64,000 nt of DNA from JAFAYN01 sp963733105 (GTDB lineage Bacteria; Gemmatimonadota; Gemmatimonadetes; Longimicrobiales; Longimicrobiaceae): the NCBI GenBank assembly GCA_963733105.1, contig CAVTCB010000008.1, forward strand, positions 23,979 through 87,978, written 5' to 3'. The notes below the pieces were generated by a model. That model was given only the letters and a program-made list of their open reading frames with translations. It was not told the DNA's origin and did not search any database. This document shows positions 17,961 through 26,944 of the stretch, in pieces. Made by a program: the position numbers and the translations under genes. Position 1 is the stretch's first letter. Each line of letters begins with the position of its first letter.

Positions 17961-18551
17961 TCACCGGCCTCGCGCCCGCTCTCCGTGCCGCGGCGCCCTG
18001 AACGAGCCCCAGTAGACCTGCTCGGACGGGAAGCTCGACGGGGTGGATGGCGCGCGCTTCAGCGCGACCTGGTAGGACCCTTCGATTACCCCCTCCGACT
18101 CCCTCGCGACGTGGACGTAGCCGCCGGCGCCCTGGTATAGACCCGGGGCCGCGTTGGGGACGCGTGCCTCCACCCAGGCGGTACGGGGGTCCGCGCTCCC
18201 CTCGCACCGGTCGGGACCGCAGTAGCGAACGGTGTATCGGCCGGTGTCGGCCGGCTGACCCTGGCGGAGGCCGGGAAGCATCAGCAGAAGCGATCTTCCC
18301 TGCGGGCCGGGTATCAAGCATGTGACGGTCACCGCCCTCGTCCCGGGGGCGCCGGGGCCGGCGGGCACCCGGGCGGCGGATTCCTCGTAGGCGGTGAGTC
18401 CGAGGGAGGAGACCGCGGCCGCGGAGCCGATGGAGCATGCGCCGGCGGGGTCCTCTCCGGTGATCAGGGCGGGATCCCTCGGGTCGGTGCACGCCGCGGC
18501 GGACAGGACGGCGAGCAGGCCCAGTGGGGCGGGGGTCCGGTTCAGTCGCAT
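17961..18551 (-). CDS. Putative lipoprotein, unknown function
   Basis: 196 residues. A signal peptide with lipobox (LAVLSAAACT) is followed by a domain with six or so cysteines (for example GACSIG, VTCLIPG, RYCGPDRCEG) that probably form disulfides, and repeated short beta-strand stretches (YVHVARES, GSYQVALKRA). No family recognised. It lies upstream of traF on the same strand with a 63-base gap, so they may be co-transcribed. Confidence 0.55.
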   Translation of the reverse strand: MRLNRTPAPLGLLAVLSAAACTDPRDPALITGEDPAGACSIGSAAAVSSLGLTAYEESAARVPAGPGAPGTRAVTVTCLIPGPQGRSLLLMLPGLRQGQPADTGRYTVRYCGPDRCEGSADPRTAWVEARVPNAAPGLYQGAGGYVHVARESEGVIEGSYQVALKRAPSTPSSFPSEQVYWGSFRAPRHGERARGR

Positions 18552-18851
18552 CGGCAGTCTCCGCTTGCGTCGGACATGCCAGGGGGCCGGGGCTCAGGTG
18601 TCCCTCTCTCGGGGCAGATACCCCGTGGTCGGCTCCAGCGGAATGACCAGGCGTGGGTCCGCGGAAGGGAGTGAATCGAGGTGACAGCCCGGGACGGCAT
18701 AGGGAGGGAGTCGAGGTCGGGCTGATACGAATTACCGCTCCGGAGGGTATTAGACGATACTCCCTGTCGATTATCTTCGGCCACGTTGTCCTGCATAGCT
18801 TGAGCAGGCGTGACCGAAGGGCTTCTTTCAGCAATCTCCGTTCTGAGATAG
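18552..18851. other. Divergent promoter region
   Basis: This 300-base gap separates the minus-strand lipoprotein from the plus-strand TPR gene. It holds an imperfect inverted repeat (GGAGGGTAT...ATACTCCC, about 18742-18764), a possible operator. No gene is visible. Confidence 0.35.
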
Positions 18852-20170
18852 ATGGGTGATATTCGTGACACCGTCGAGGAAGGCGGCGGCAGCATCCGGG
18901 CGCGGCGGCACGCGATTCCGCCGGCTCCAGTTTGGCCGAGGAAGGAAGAGGGGGTGCTGCGTGACGTAGGGGGCGCGCTGGGGCTGCTGCTCTGGCAACG
19001 GGTCCGCGACGTTCGCCTGTGGGCGCGGGTGCCCCCCGAGGACCGTCGCGGGCTCTGGGCGCCTCCGGACGAGCTGGAGCACGAGCGGATGGCCTACGCG
19101 GGGATCGACGAGCCTGGGCTCAGGGAGCCGCTCGCGGTCCTGGCGAGCATGGTGCGTTTCCCGGACCTCGCGGTGGGGGAGGAGATCGCCGCGGCCTGCC
19201 TGCGGGTCGCGGCGTGGGGCGAGGCCAGCGGAGCGAGCGAGACGTCGGTCCAGTTCGCGGAGGCGGCTGCCGCGGCTGCGCCTGCGCATGCGACGGCCGC
19301 CGTCACGGCCGGGCGTGCCTGCCGGCGGGTCGGGGCTTCAGAGCGGGCCGCGACCTGGTATCGGCGAGCGATCCCGCTCGCCTGGCGCGGGCGTGACCTG
19401 GAGACGTACGTCCGTGCCCAGCTCGGGTACGGATTCGTGCTGTTCACGATGGGGCGCGTGCGACAAGGCCCGGGCCCACTACAAACGGGCGGCCCGGGTG
19501 GCGTCGTGGGCGGGCAGATACGCGGTGGCGGCCGAGGCGCAGCACGACCTTCTCACGATCGCGAGCGATACCGGGAGGTACAGGGACGGTACGGCGCACG
19601 CGAAGGAAGCGCTCGAGCTGTATCCGCAGAAGCACGGTCGTGTGCCGTACCTGGTCCACGACTACGCGTACCTGTTGATCTGCAACGGCTTCTTCGGGCC
19701 CGCGGTGCCGCTCCTGGAGGCGGTGCTCGGCTACATCGCGCAGCCGCGGGAGCGGGTGCTGGTGATGGGGAACCTGGCGCGGTGCGTGGCGGCCCTGCGG
19801 AGACCGGAAGCGGTTCGACAGCGCGGTGGGGGAGGTCCTGCGGCTCGCCGCCCAGTCGGAGGAGTTCGCCGCGGCGGCCCTCCTGCACGTGGCGGAGGGA
19901 GCCCACACGCTCGGGGAGTGGGACCGGGCGGAAAGCCTTGCGGCGCACGCACTGGAGGTCGCGACCCGGCTGGGGCACGAGACCCCGCGGCAGCGCGCGG
20001 CGGCGCTCCTGGAGCGGACCGCGCGCAGAGAGCCGGGCGACGCGGCGCTGGAGCCCCCGAACCCTAGCGAGGTGCGGGAGTTCACGGCGGTGTTGCTATC
20101 GCGTCTGTCGCGGATCGGTGCCGCCGGCGACGGGAGTGGGGAGGACCGGGGCGGCCCGCCAGGTCAGTAG
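18852..20170 (+). CDS. TPR-repeat protein, two frameshifts
   Basis: Three frames must be joined. Frame one (from the ATG at 18852) encodes about 200 residues with helical pairs such as SVQFAEAAAAAAPAHATAAV. Near 19455-19465 it passes to a second frame (CDKARAHYKRAARVASWAGR). Near 19803 it passes to a third (KRFDSAVGEVLRLAAQSEEF) that runs to 20170. The helix-turn-helix repeats with A/Y/L spacing are tetratricopeptide-like. No DNA-binding domain is obvious at the N-terminus, although the first 30 residues are basic. About 435 residues when repaired. It is convergent with the small GSGN peptide gene, whose stop lies at its very end. Confidence 0.6.
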
Positions 20171-20412
20171 CAGATGGGCTCGATGACGTTCCCGGAGCCG
20201 AACGAGCCGCCGTTGCGGGACGTCTCGCACGTCATCGCGGTCGTGGTTCCGGAGCTGGTGGTGCTGTCGGCCGGCGTCCGGTTGCCGGACCCGAAGCTGC
20301 CGCCGTTCAGGCTCGGCCGGTCGGACGCACCCACGGGGGAGCCGGCATCGGTGCAGGAGGCGAAAAGAGCACAAAGTGCACAGGCGGTGGCGAGCGTGCG
20401 GAGACGGTACAT
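20164..20412 (-). CDS. Small exported GSGN-repeat lipoprotein/peptide precursor
   Basis: 82 residues. A lipoprotein-like signal (LCALFASCT) is followed by LNGGSFGSGN, a threonine/serine linker and RNGGSFGSGN before the end VIEPICY. The nine-residue motif NGGSFGSGN occurs twice about 32 residues apart, as in a peptide precursor. It is convergent with the TPR gene. Compare 16528-16779, which has a similar layout. Function unknown. Confidence 0.5.
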   Translation of the reverse strand: MYRLRTLATACALCALFASCTDAGSPVGASDRPSLNGGSFGSGNRTPADSTTSSGTTTAMTCETSRNGGSFGSGNVIEPICY

Positions 20413-20575
20413 CGGAGATCCCTATTTTTCTGGGGGAGAACGGATGGTGGGGTGTTCCCGGGCGCACAAAAATAATCTGTGCGTTCGGAAGCTGCCAGCA
20501 ATCCGCACTAAGCCGCCGTGTTGTTCAGGGGATGCGCCAGGCGCTGCTTGTTCACCCGGAAGAGGGAGTGGGGGG

Positions 20576-21217
20576 TCAGGACCCGGGCGGGAGGTCGTAG
20601 TCGGCTCGGTGGGCGGGGAAGGGGACGGAGCGCAGCCCCCCCGTGGACGGGTCCAGCTCCGAGATGCGCGCGCCCCGCCCGGGAGACATGCCCACCACCA
20701 CGTCGAGGAACGAGTCGGCGCGCACCACGACCTGGAGCTCGTCATGGAGGTATCCGGCGAGGCGCGCGAGGGCCGACGGGGCGTCGTCCGCGGTCAGCAC
20801 CGCGCAGCCGCCCATGTCCGAGCCGAGTCCCGCCAGGGGATCCCCGGGATAGCCGGGCAGGGGCGACCAGAGGGAGAACAGGTGCACGGCGTCGTACTGC
20901 ATCACCTCCTCGACGAAGAGCGCGGCCGGGGCGTAGTCCCGGGCACTGAAGACGGAGTCCGTCACGCGGAGCCTGGGACCCGCGACCGGGGGCTCCTCGG
21001 GCCCGATGGCGACGAGAACGTGGTCGTCGTCCGGATGGCGGGAGAGCGACTCGGCGAGGAGAGCGTGAAAGAGCGAGGTCGCGCCTGACGACGGACCGCC
21101 GCAGAGCAGGATGCGCCTGCGCGCCGCGATCGCCGCGCGCAGGTAGGCGGCGGCGGCGGGATCGAGGTGGCCTGCAGCGATGGAGTCTGCGAGCGTCGGC
21201 ATCGGGCGGAGAGGCAC
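20576..21217 (-). CDS. VirB11/CpaF-like ATPase homologue with degenerate Walker A
   Basis: 213 residues (start GTG 21217 or ATG 21202). The layout AAYLRAAIAARRRILLCGG, then a phosphate loop, then HLFSLWSPLPG and a LTADDAPSALARLAGYL helix follows the C-terminal half of VirB11-type ATPases. The loop reads GGPSSGATSL, so the essential lysine is replaced by alanine and ATP hydrolysis is unlikely. No N-terminal VirB11 domain is present. It may be a non-catalytic regulator or partner of TrbB. It lies downstream of the relaxase operon on the same strand. Confidence 0.5.
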   Translation of the reverse strand: MPLRPMPTLADSIAAGHLDPAAAAYLRAAIAARRRILLCGGPSSGATSLFHALLAESLSRHPDDDHVLVAIGPEEPPVAGPRLRVTDSVFSARDYAPAALFVEEVMQYDAVHLFSLWSPLPGYPGDPLAGLGSDMGGCAVLTADDAPSALARLAGYLHDELQVVVRADSFLDVVVGMSPGRGARISELDPSTGGLRSVPFPAHRADYDLPPGS

Positions 21218-21454
21218 GGGTGGCGGTGCCGCCGTGGTGCGGCAGGGAATCCTATCGAGGGGAGGCTTCGCCCGGCAACCGGCCGGCCGCCGCGCGAGGA
21301 CGGGCGGACCGGCGCGGCCGGATCTATGGTGCCGTAATACCGTGGCAGCAAGGGGCGGCGGTGCTGTGGCGGCGGGAGAAGGTCGGGCGCGGTCCCCCCC
21401 CGCCGCTCCTTGTCGAGACGGTGGAAAGGGGGAGATCGAAAGACGGAGGCAGGG

Positions 21455-22306
21455 TCATCCCGCGAGAGAAAGGGGGCATTGAGAGGCGAAGGGGCAGGCC
21501 TGACAGCGGCGGCGGCTGGAGTGGTTGCGGGTCGGGGCGGCTCCGGCGTGCAGGGCGCGGATCTGGTCGGCGGCGTGGAGGACTTCGGCCCGGAGGCCGT
21601 CGTCGAGAGTGACGGGGAAGTTGCGGTCGGAGTAGATCAGGTAGCCGGTGCGGGATGCACGGCGGCCGTGGTTCGCGACGAGGAGCATGATGCCGGCGGC
21701 CGTCTGCAGGACGTGCCCCTGCAGCGGACGACGGGGCGCGGGGCGGGACTTCAGCTCGGCGACCACGAGCCTGAGCGCGAGGCCGACGCGCCTGCGGAAG
21801 ACCCAGTCCGGGCGGCCGACGAGCCCGTGCCTGGCATCGCGCAGCGTGCGGGTGCGGTTCGGTCCCATGTCGCTGGACACGAGCCGGAGGCCGCGGGGGA
21901 TGGAGGCGCGGTCACGGGCGAAGGCGGCCAGCCGGAACAGCGCCAGGGCCAGCATGACGAGACCCGCGGAGAGGGCGCCGGCCCAGGAGCCCGCTTCGGA
22001 AAGGGAAGCCGCGGAGCAGGACACCATGCCCAAAAGGATCATCAGGGCGAGGCCGGCCGCCCCGGTGTAGAGCAACAGGGTGGCGAGCCGCTGCGTGTGG
22101 GCGGTGCGCCGCAGGTCCCTGTCGCGGCGGTCGTGGAACGCGGTGCCGTGGGCGCGGAGCGTGGCAACGGCGCGCGCGTCGTCGGGACGCCGGCCGTCCA
22201 CGTGTTCGAGCTTGTAGCGGACGGAGCAGCGCGTCCAGTCACCGATCGCGCTGGCGGCGACGGGCGCGAGCCGTGGCGCCGGAGGTGTACGGGGAGCGAA
22301 GAGCAT
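21455..22306 (-). CDS. Cas4/PD-(D/E)XK-like nuclease with two inserted TM helices
   Basis: 283 residues; the ATG overlaps the upstream stop (TGATG). The N-terminal motif DWTRCSVRYKLEHVDG resembles the first helix of Cas4/RecB-type nucleases, including a lone cysteine. Two TM helices follow (about 75-95 and 105-125). The nuclease core shows GRPDWVFRR and LVVAELKSRP (D and ExK). The C-terminus carries CQACPFASQC, which with the N-terminal cysteine could hold a 4Fe-4S cluster. Being in the relaxase operon, it more likely handles transferred DNA at the membrane than CRISPR spacers. Confidence 0.55.
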   Translation of the reverse strand: MLFAPRTPPAPRLAPVAASAIGDWTRCSVRYKLEHVDGRRPDDARAVATLRAHGTAFHDRRDRDLRRTAHTQRLATLLLYTGAAGLALMILLGMVSCSAASLSEAGSWAGALSAGLVMLALALFRLAAFARDRASIPRGLRLVSSDMGPNRTRTLRDARHGLVGRPDWVFRRRVGLALRLVVAELKSRPAPRRPLQGHVLQTAAGIMLLVANHGRRASRTGYLIYSDRNFPVTLDDGLRAEVLHAADQIRALHAGAAPTRNHSSRRRCQACPFASQCPLSLAG

Positions 22307-23361
22307 CAGCGTTCCAGGGTGGGCGGGGTGGTGGCGCGCTGCAACTCGGTCAGGAGGTGACTGGTGCGCGGAAAGGTGCGGGCGACGTGGTCGCGGTCGG
22401 CGGCCGGCAGACGGGCGAGGGACGCGCGCAGCGACGCGGTCTGCTGCTGGATCGCAGCGGAAGACGGTGCGGCTGGAATGCCGGTGAGGATCTCGTCGGC
22501 GGCGGCACGGAGCCGCTCGACCAGCCCGGAAGGCGTGGCCGGCGGGCCGGTGGGGATCCGCGTGGTGCTCGCCGCTTCGGCGACGAGGGCGTCGAGCGCG
22601 ACGGCGGCGGAGGCGGATTCACGGATCGCGGCGGCGACCCCCCGCGCCGAGCCGGCTACGTCGCGGGCGGCGCTCTCGTGACCGAATCGCGACGAGGGTT
22701 GAGGTGCGAGGACCCCGAAGAGGGCGGGATCGGCCTGTAGCTGGGCGATGGTCGGCTCAAGGCCGTCGTGGGAGATCGAATCGGCGAGCCGTCCCCGGGC
22801 GGCGGCAGGGTCGGCGAAGAGGCGAGCGGCGCCGTCGGTGAGCTTGACCTGCGCGAAGGTGAGTGCCGCGTGTGCAGCTTCGACCCGGCGCGCCAGATCG
22901 CGCATGGGCTCGGCAGCGGCGAGCGCGGCCTCGCGGGCTTCCGCTGCCTCCACGGCCACGGTCCAGTGCGCGGCCTCGGTGAGAGCCTGGTCCCGCAGCG
23001 ACGGCGACGGGGCATGCGGCGCCGCAGCGTGCGGGTCGGGAGCGTCGCGACGTGGCAGCGGCACGGCGCCGGCGAGAGAAGGGTCGAGCCCGGCGCCCCC
23101 GGGCGGAACGCCGTCGATCACGGGAGCGGGGGGGCGGCGCCTGCGCGCGGTCTCGTCGTTGTAGGCGAGGTGGCGGAGGACCTCGTCCTCGTCGCCGCGG
23201 GCGGCGCGCTCCAGGAGGTATCTGACGTCGTCGGCTGCATCGTCCAGGCCGGTGGCGAGGTACAGGAGACCCGATCGGCGATCCCGGATCCCGACCTGGC
23301 CGGTCTCGGACAGCTCGACGGAAAAGCGGGCGTCGGCGAGCCCCGGAGCGCCGGGGTTCAC
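22306..23361 (-). CDS. Relaxase-operon protein, unknown function
   Basis: 351 residues from the GTG at 23361, which overlaps the relaxase stop (GTGA). The first about 80 residues contain ARFSVELSETGQVGIRDRRSG and a helix DDVRYLLERAARGDEDEV. The rest is alanine-rich helical sequence with coiled-coil character (AAEAREAALAAAEPMRDLARRVEAA). No catalytic motif is seen. The tight overlap with the genes on both sides indicates an operon TraJ-like/relaxase/this protein/nuclease. It may be a relaxosome accessory protein. Confidence 0.55.
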   Translation of the reverse strand: MNPGAPGLADARFSVELSETGQVGIRDRRSGLLYLATGLDDAADDVRYLLERAARGDEDEVLRHLAYNDETARRRRPPAPVIDGVPPGGAGLDPSLAGAVPLPRRDAPDPHAAAPHAPSPSLRDQALTEAAHWTVAVEAAEAREAALAAAEPMRDLARRVEAAHAALTFAQVKLTDGAARLFADPAAARGRLADSISHDGLEPTIAQLQADPALFGVLAPQPSSRFGHESAARDVAGSARGVAAAIRESASAAVALDALVAEAASTTRIPTGPPATPSGLVERLRAAADEILTGIPAAPSSAAIQQQTASLRASLARLPAADRDHVARTFPRTSHLLTELQRATTPPTLER

Positions 23362-25164
23362 CTCGTCGCCCTGGGTGCCTCCGCCCGGGGCTCCGCGCTG
23401 AAGGGCTCCCTCCAGCGGTTGGTCCGGCGCATCAGGGCCTGCTGGTCCGGGGTGCTGTTCAGGTAGAGCTCCGTCACGCCCTGCCCCACCCGCAGCGCTT
23501 CGCGCTGCTCCGCCGTGAGGGTCCACGCCGGACGGGTCCAGGTCATCATCAGGACGATCGTGACCCCGCACAGGCACGCTGCGGCCAGGTGTGGGACCAT
23601 CTGGCGCAGGCGCCCCCTCCAGGTGAGCGCGCGGGTCGCCTTCTCGGCGCGGGCCGCCATCTCCCTGGCCCACTGGTCCCACTTGCGGGTCGCTTCGTCC
23701 GTCCTCGCCCCCAGGGCGGCGAGCCGACGCTCGGCCGTCGACAAGGCCTCCTCGGTCGCCGCGGCGCGGCGTGCCGCCTCCTCCGAAGCGTCGCGGATCA
23801 GGCGCTCGATCGCCGTCGCTCCCTGGTCCTGCGCCGTCACCAGCTCTCTGGCGGCGGCGTGGATCTGCTCCAGCGGCCGCGCCAGGATCTCCTCCGACGC
23901 CTGGAGGAGAGAGAGGAGCTGCGGTTCCCACTCCTCCTTCAGGGACTCCGCCCGCCTGAGGAGACGGTCCACTTCCGCCCTGGTGCGTGTCAGGTCCTCC
24001 TGGCCCGCCGCGAGGTCCGCCCGGAGCCGATTGAGCCTCCCGATCAGCCCCTCGGGCTTCACCGGAAGGGAGACCGCCTGCCCCCCGGGCGGCACCCCGG
24101 TCGACGAATCGGTCGGCGGCGCCAGCGGCAAGCTCTCCTGCTCCGGCGGCGGGCGGCGCGGGTGCGTCCTGCGGGGTGGCCGGGCCGGGGACGCCGGGAC
24201 TGGCGTTTCCGGGTCGGCCGGCGCCGGCGGGAGGGGTGCCAGGCCGAGCGCCGCCTCCATCGCCGGGTCGGAGGCCGGTTCCGCCGGGGGCTCCGCCCGC
24301 GCCCCCGGGGGTTCGGAAGGCGGCGGGGGGAGAGGTGAAGCTGCGTCCCGCGATCCGCTCCGCGAGGGCGAGCTGGGAGGCGTAGTCGGCGTATCGCTGT
24401 CCAAAACGTTCCTCCAGGACGCGGAGTGAGACGGCGTGAGCGGCGTGGGAGACCGGCACGTAGCCCTGCTGGTTGCCCACGACGAGGCCGCGGGCGGTGG
24501 CCTTGGTGTGGAAGCCGAAGTCGCGGAGGCGCGCGTCCAGCTCGGCGAAGCTGAGGGAGGACGCGACGGCGTCGGGGACGACCTCGCGCGCACGCTGCAG
24601 GACGGAGGGCTCCCCGGTCCGCTCCTGGCGGCGCCTCTCGCCTGCGCCGCGCGTGCGTGCGCGGCTCGGGGGCTCCTGCCCCGGGAGGAGGAAGAGAGTC
24701 CCCGGTGTTTCCGTCAGACCGAGCTCACGCTCCAGCCCGCGCAGCGAGCGCTGCAGGCGATGGTGGTCCATCACGTCGTCCCACATCAGGTGGGTCCACG
24801 GATGGATCAGGTTCACCATGCAGTGGAAATGCTGGTGCGGCTTGTCCCGGTGGGAGACGATGATCGCCTGGTGATCCGACAGGTCCAGGTCGGCGAGCGT
24901 GCGGTCCGCCACGGTGATCATGAGCGGTTTCGCGACCCGTTCGTCCGTCGGGAAGCTGACCTCCACGTGGTAGACGGGGCGCTTCACCACGTCGTTCTGG
25001 CGCGCTTCCGAGCTCATCTCGCGTGCGGCGCCGGTGATCGAATCGGCTGCGACGTTCCGCCCCTCCCACCACTCCACGCGGTCGGTCCGGGTGCCGTCCG
25101 CACCCCGTTCCAGGTACCGCGCGAGGGTGCCGAAATCCGCCTTTCGCCAGCTGTTTCCGATCAC
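23358..25164 (-). CDS. Relaxase (MobA/VirD2-type) with C-terminal coiled coil and TM, one frameshift
   Basis: GTG start at 25164 overlaps the upstream stop. The N-terminal relaxase domain carries the three-histidine metal motif in KPHQHFHCMVNLIHP (near residue 110) and an early RYLERG segment. This enzyme nicks oriT and pilots the strand. At about residue 275 (near 24,330-24,340, a C6 run) the frame breaks. The other frame continues with a proline-rich linker, a long coiled coil (about 150 residues, for example LNRLRADLAAGQEDLTRTRA), one TM helix (MVPHLAAACLCGVTIVLMM) and an end at 23358. A membrane-anchored C-terminus is unusual. About 600 residues when repaired. Confidence 0.8.
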
Positions 25165-25493
25165 GTCGCGGGCGCGGCGGCGCGGGGCTTCGTGTCCGTC
25201 TGGAGTGCGGAGCGGACCATTTCGGCGTGCGCCCGGATCGCGGCGACGTCGCCGGTTTCGGCCAGCGCGATCACCCGGTTGGCGAATGCGATCACACGGG
25301 AGGCGGGGACGTCGCCGCGTCTGCGTCGTTTGAGGAGCACGAGGCGGGCGTAGCGTCCGACCTTCCGGATGCCGGCAGCGCGTGCGTCGGCCGTGATGCG
25401 GTCCTTCTCCTCGGGTGTGACCTCGATCTCGATGCGCGGCTTCCGAGCAGGGCGCGGAGCCGTGCGTGGTCCTGGTGCTTCGGGGTCGATCAC
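25161..25493 (-). CDS. Relaxosome accessory DNA-binding protein (TraJ/MobC-like)
   Basis: 110 residues from the GTG at 25493. A basic N-terminal tail leads to a ribbon-helix-helix-like core (RIEIEVTPEEKDRITADARA, then KVGRYARLVLL), followed by a C-terminal helix. Such proteins bind oriT and position the relaxase. It overlaps the relaxase start by four bases, the usual mob gene order. The longer upstream frame is low-complexity and overlaps the hairpin repeats, so I chose the GTG just before the fold. Confidence 0.65.
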   Translation of the reverse strand: MIDPEAPGPRTAPRPARKPRIEIEVTPEEKDRITADARAAGIRKVGRYARLVLLKRRRRGDVPASRVIAFANRVIALAETGDVAAIRAHAEMVRSALQTDTKPRAAAPAT

Positions 25494-26238
25494 GCGCTGC
25501 ACGCCGGCGGATGGTGGATGGAGTGGGGGGCGGAGCACCGGGGAATCCCCCTGCTGGCGCGTACGGCCGTAGCGCCCTGGCCGGGTCCCGGGAGGCCCGC
25601 GGCCCCCGTACACCGGGGAAAGCCCCTGCTGGCGCGGGTGACTGCGAGAGCGGCGGCGGCCGGCGGCGGACACCGGGGTTTCCCCCTGCTGGCGCGTGCG
25701 AGCCGCCGACACCGGACGGGTGCGGCGCGCCCCGCGGCTCGGGGGAGATACCCCGTGACTGCCGCGGGCGGTATCACGGAGGGCGGCAGCGGGCGCCCCC
25801 TCTCCCTGCGCGGTCCCCCACCCGCGGATGCGCGGCACCATGGAACTCCGGCTCTTCCGCACCACGGACGTGCGAGCCTGCGGCGGTGGAGTGCTCCGGT
25901 TCGGGAGTGCCGTCAGCACACGGGGCCATGGGGCTTGGGTGCTGCGGATGCACGGTTGGATGGCCGCACGGCACTTCGGTTTGTCAGCGCTGGCGTGCTG
26001 TGGGTGTTCGGGCCCGGGACGCTGCGGTGTTGCAGGCGGGAAGGTCGGAAGGCTCGAAGGCCCCAGGCATCGCAGGTCCGAGGGCCCGTAGCATAACGGG
26101 GCCGTGGGAGCACGGTGCTGCCAGCCGGAGGCACTGAACAATTACGGCACCGCAATCCTTCAAAGCCGCAATCGCCTCTGCCCCGATCCGGTGCGAGCGG
26201 CGCGCCCGCCCGACGTTTTCTCGCCCGACCCCGGGACG
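25494..26238. other. Probable oriT / control region
   Basis: 745 bases without a convincing gene, directly upstream of the relaxosome genes on one side and of the minus-strand gene series on the other. The left part holds three hairpin repeats, and the right part is mixed and less structured. In conjugative elements oriT usually lies exactly here. No nic-site consensus could be assigned by eye. Confidence 0.4.
25536..25697. repeat. Three hairpin-forming direct repeats near oriT
   Basis: CACCGGGG-NNN-CCCC(C)TGCTGGCGCG occurs at 25536-25562, 25611-25636 and 25671-25697, with the central triplet varying (AAT, AAA, TTT) while the flanking G4/C4 arms stay complementary. A fourth, weak copy (GGGGAGATACCCC) starts near 25742. 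The conserved pairing with a variable loop suggests structure is selected. Spacing is 75 then 60 bases. Confidence 0.6.
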
Positions 26239-26766
26239 TCAACGTCCCCGATGGTCCCGGGGCCTACCGGCGCGCGGAGGCGCGACCAGCAGTCGGCCGG
26301 GTCGCCGGGGCGCGTGCCGCAGGCGGCGCGCGCCCCGGAGGCTCCCCGCGACATGGAGCGGGGGGGCGGGCGTGCCGCGGGCGACGAAGCGGGCGATCTG
26401 CGCCTCCTCGAACGCCACGGCGGCGCGCCATGCCTCTTCCGCGGCTTCCGGGCTCAGGTCCGGGGCGAGGTGCCCGCACAGGATGCAGCCGGTGCCGTCG
26501 TAGACCCCCGCAAAGCCGCAGCCCGGACAGTGGGAGTGCGGCCAGTCGCCTCCGGCCGGCGCCGCTGCGAGCTCCGCGAGGTGGAGCCCGTAGAGGGCTT
26601 CACCGATCCGGGCCGTCTCCAGCACGCAGAGCGCCTCCACCAGGTCGTCGAGCAGGTCGTAGCGGAGGTCCTCGGGATCTCCGCAGCGGTCGTCCCGGCG
26701 CTGGCCCGCGGGGGAGGGGAGGAGGAGGGCGGCGAGCTGGGCGAACGGGGCCCGGATGTGGAACAT
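26239..26766 (-). CDS. Zinc-ribbon protein, unknown function
   Basis: 175 residues. A helical N-terminal half (DDLVEALCVLETARIGEALYGLHL) is followed by a zinc-ribbon CPGCGFAGVYDGTGCILCG (two CxxC pairs) and another helix. The C-terminal 40 residues are arginine/proline-rich and may be out of frame. It is the first gene of the minus-strand series beyond oriT and has the GAGAAAACG motif about 47 bases upstream. No family assigned. Confidence 0.55.
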   Translation of the reverse strand: MFHIRAPFAQLAALLLPSPAGQRRDDRCGDPEDLRYDLLDDLVEALCVLETARIGEALYGLHLAELAAAPAGGDWPHSHCPGCGFAGVYDGTGCILCGHLAPDLSPEAAEEAWRAAVAFEEAQIARFVARGTPAPPLHVAGSLRGARRLRHAPRRPGRLLVAPPRAGRPRDHRGR

Positions 26767-26944
26767 GAGTGGCTTCCTGGCTCGGGAGGGCGGTCGAGGT
26801 CGCCCCCTCGTTTTCTCCCCCGTCAGCTACTCGTGGACGTCCAGGACGTGTACCCGGAGCGTACGCGGGCTCCCGTCCGGGTGGTGTAGACCGGGCTGGC
26901 GCCGCGTACCGTCCCCTGCACGGTCCGCTGGGTGTGGCTGGGTC

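Noticed and set aside
21455..22306. The Cas4-like nuclease as the CRISPR Cas4 of this island.
   Set aside because: It is 17 kb from the nearest cas gene, on the opposite strand, and tightly coupled to the relaxase operon. It also has inserted TM helices that Cas4 lacks.
25536..25697. The three repeats near oriT as a small CRISPR array.
   Set aside because: Spacing is uneven, the repeat core varies in its centre, and no cas gene or leader is adjacent. Loop variation with paired arms fits structural elements better.
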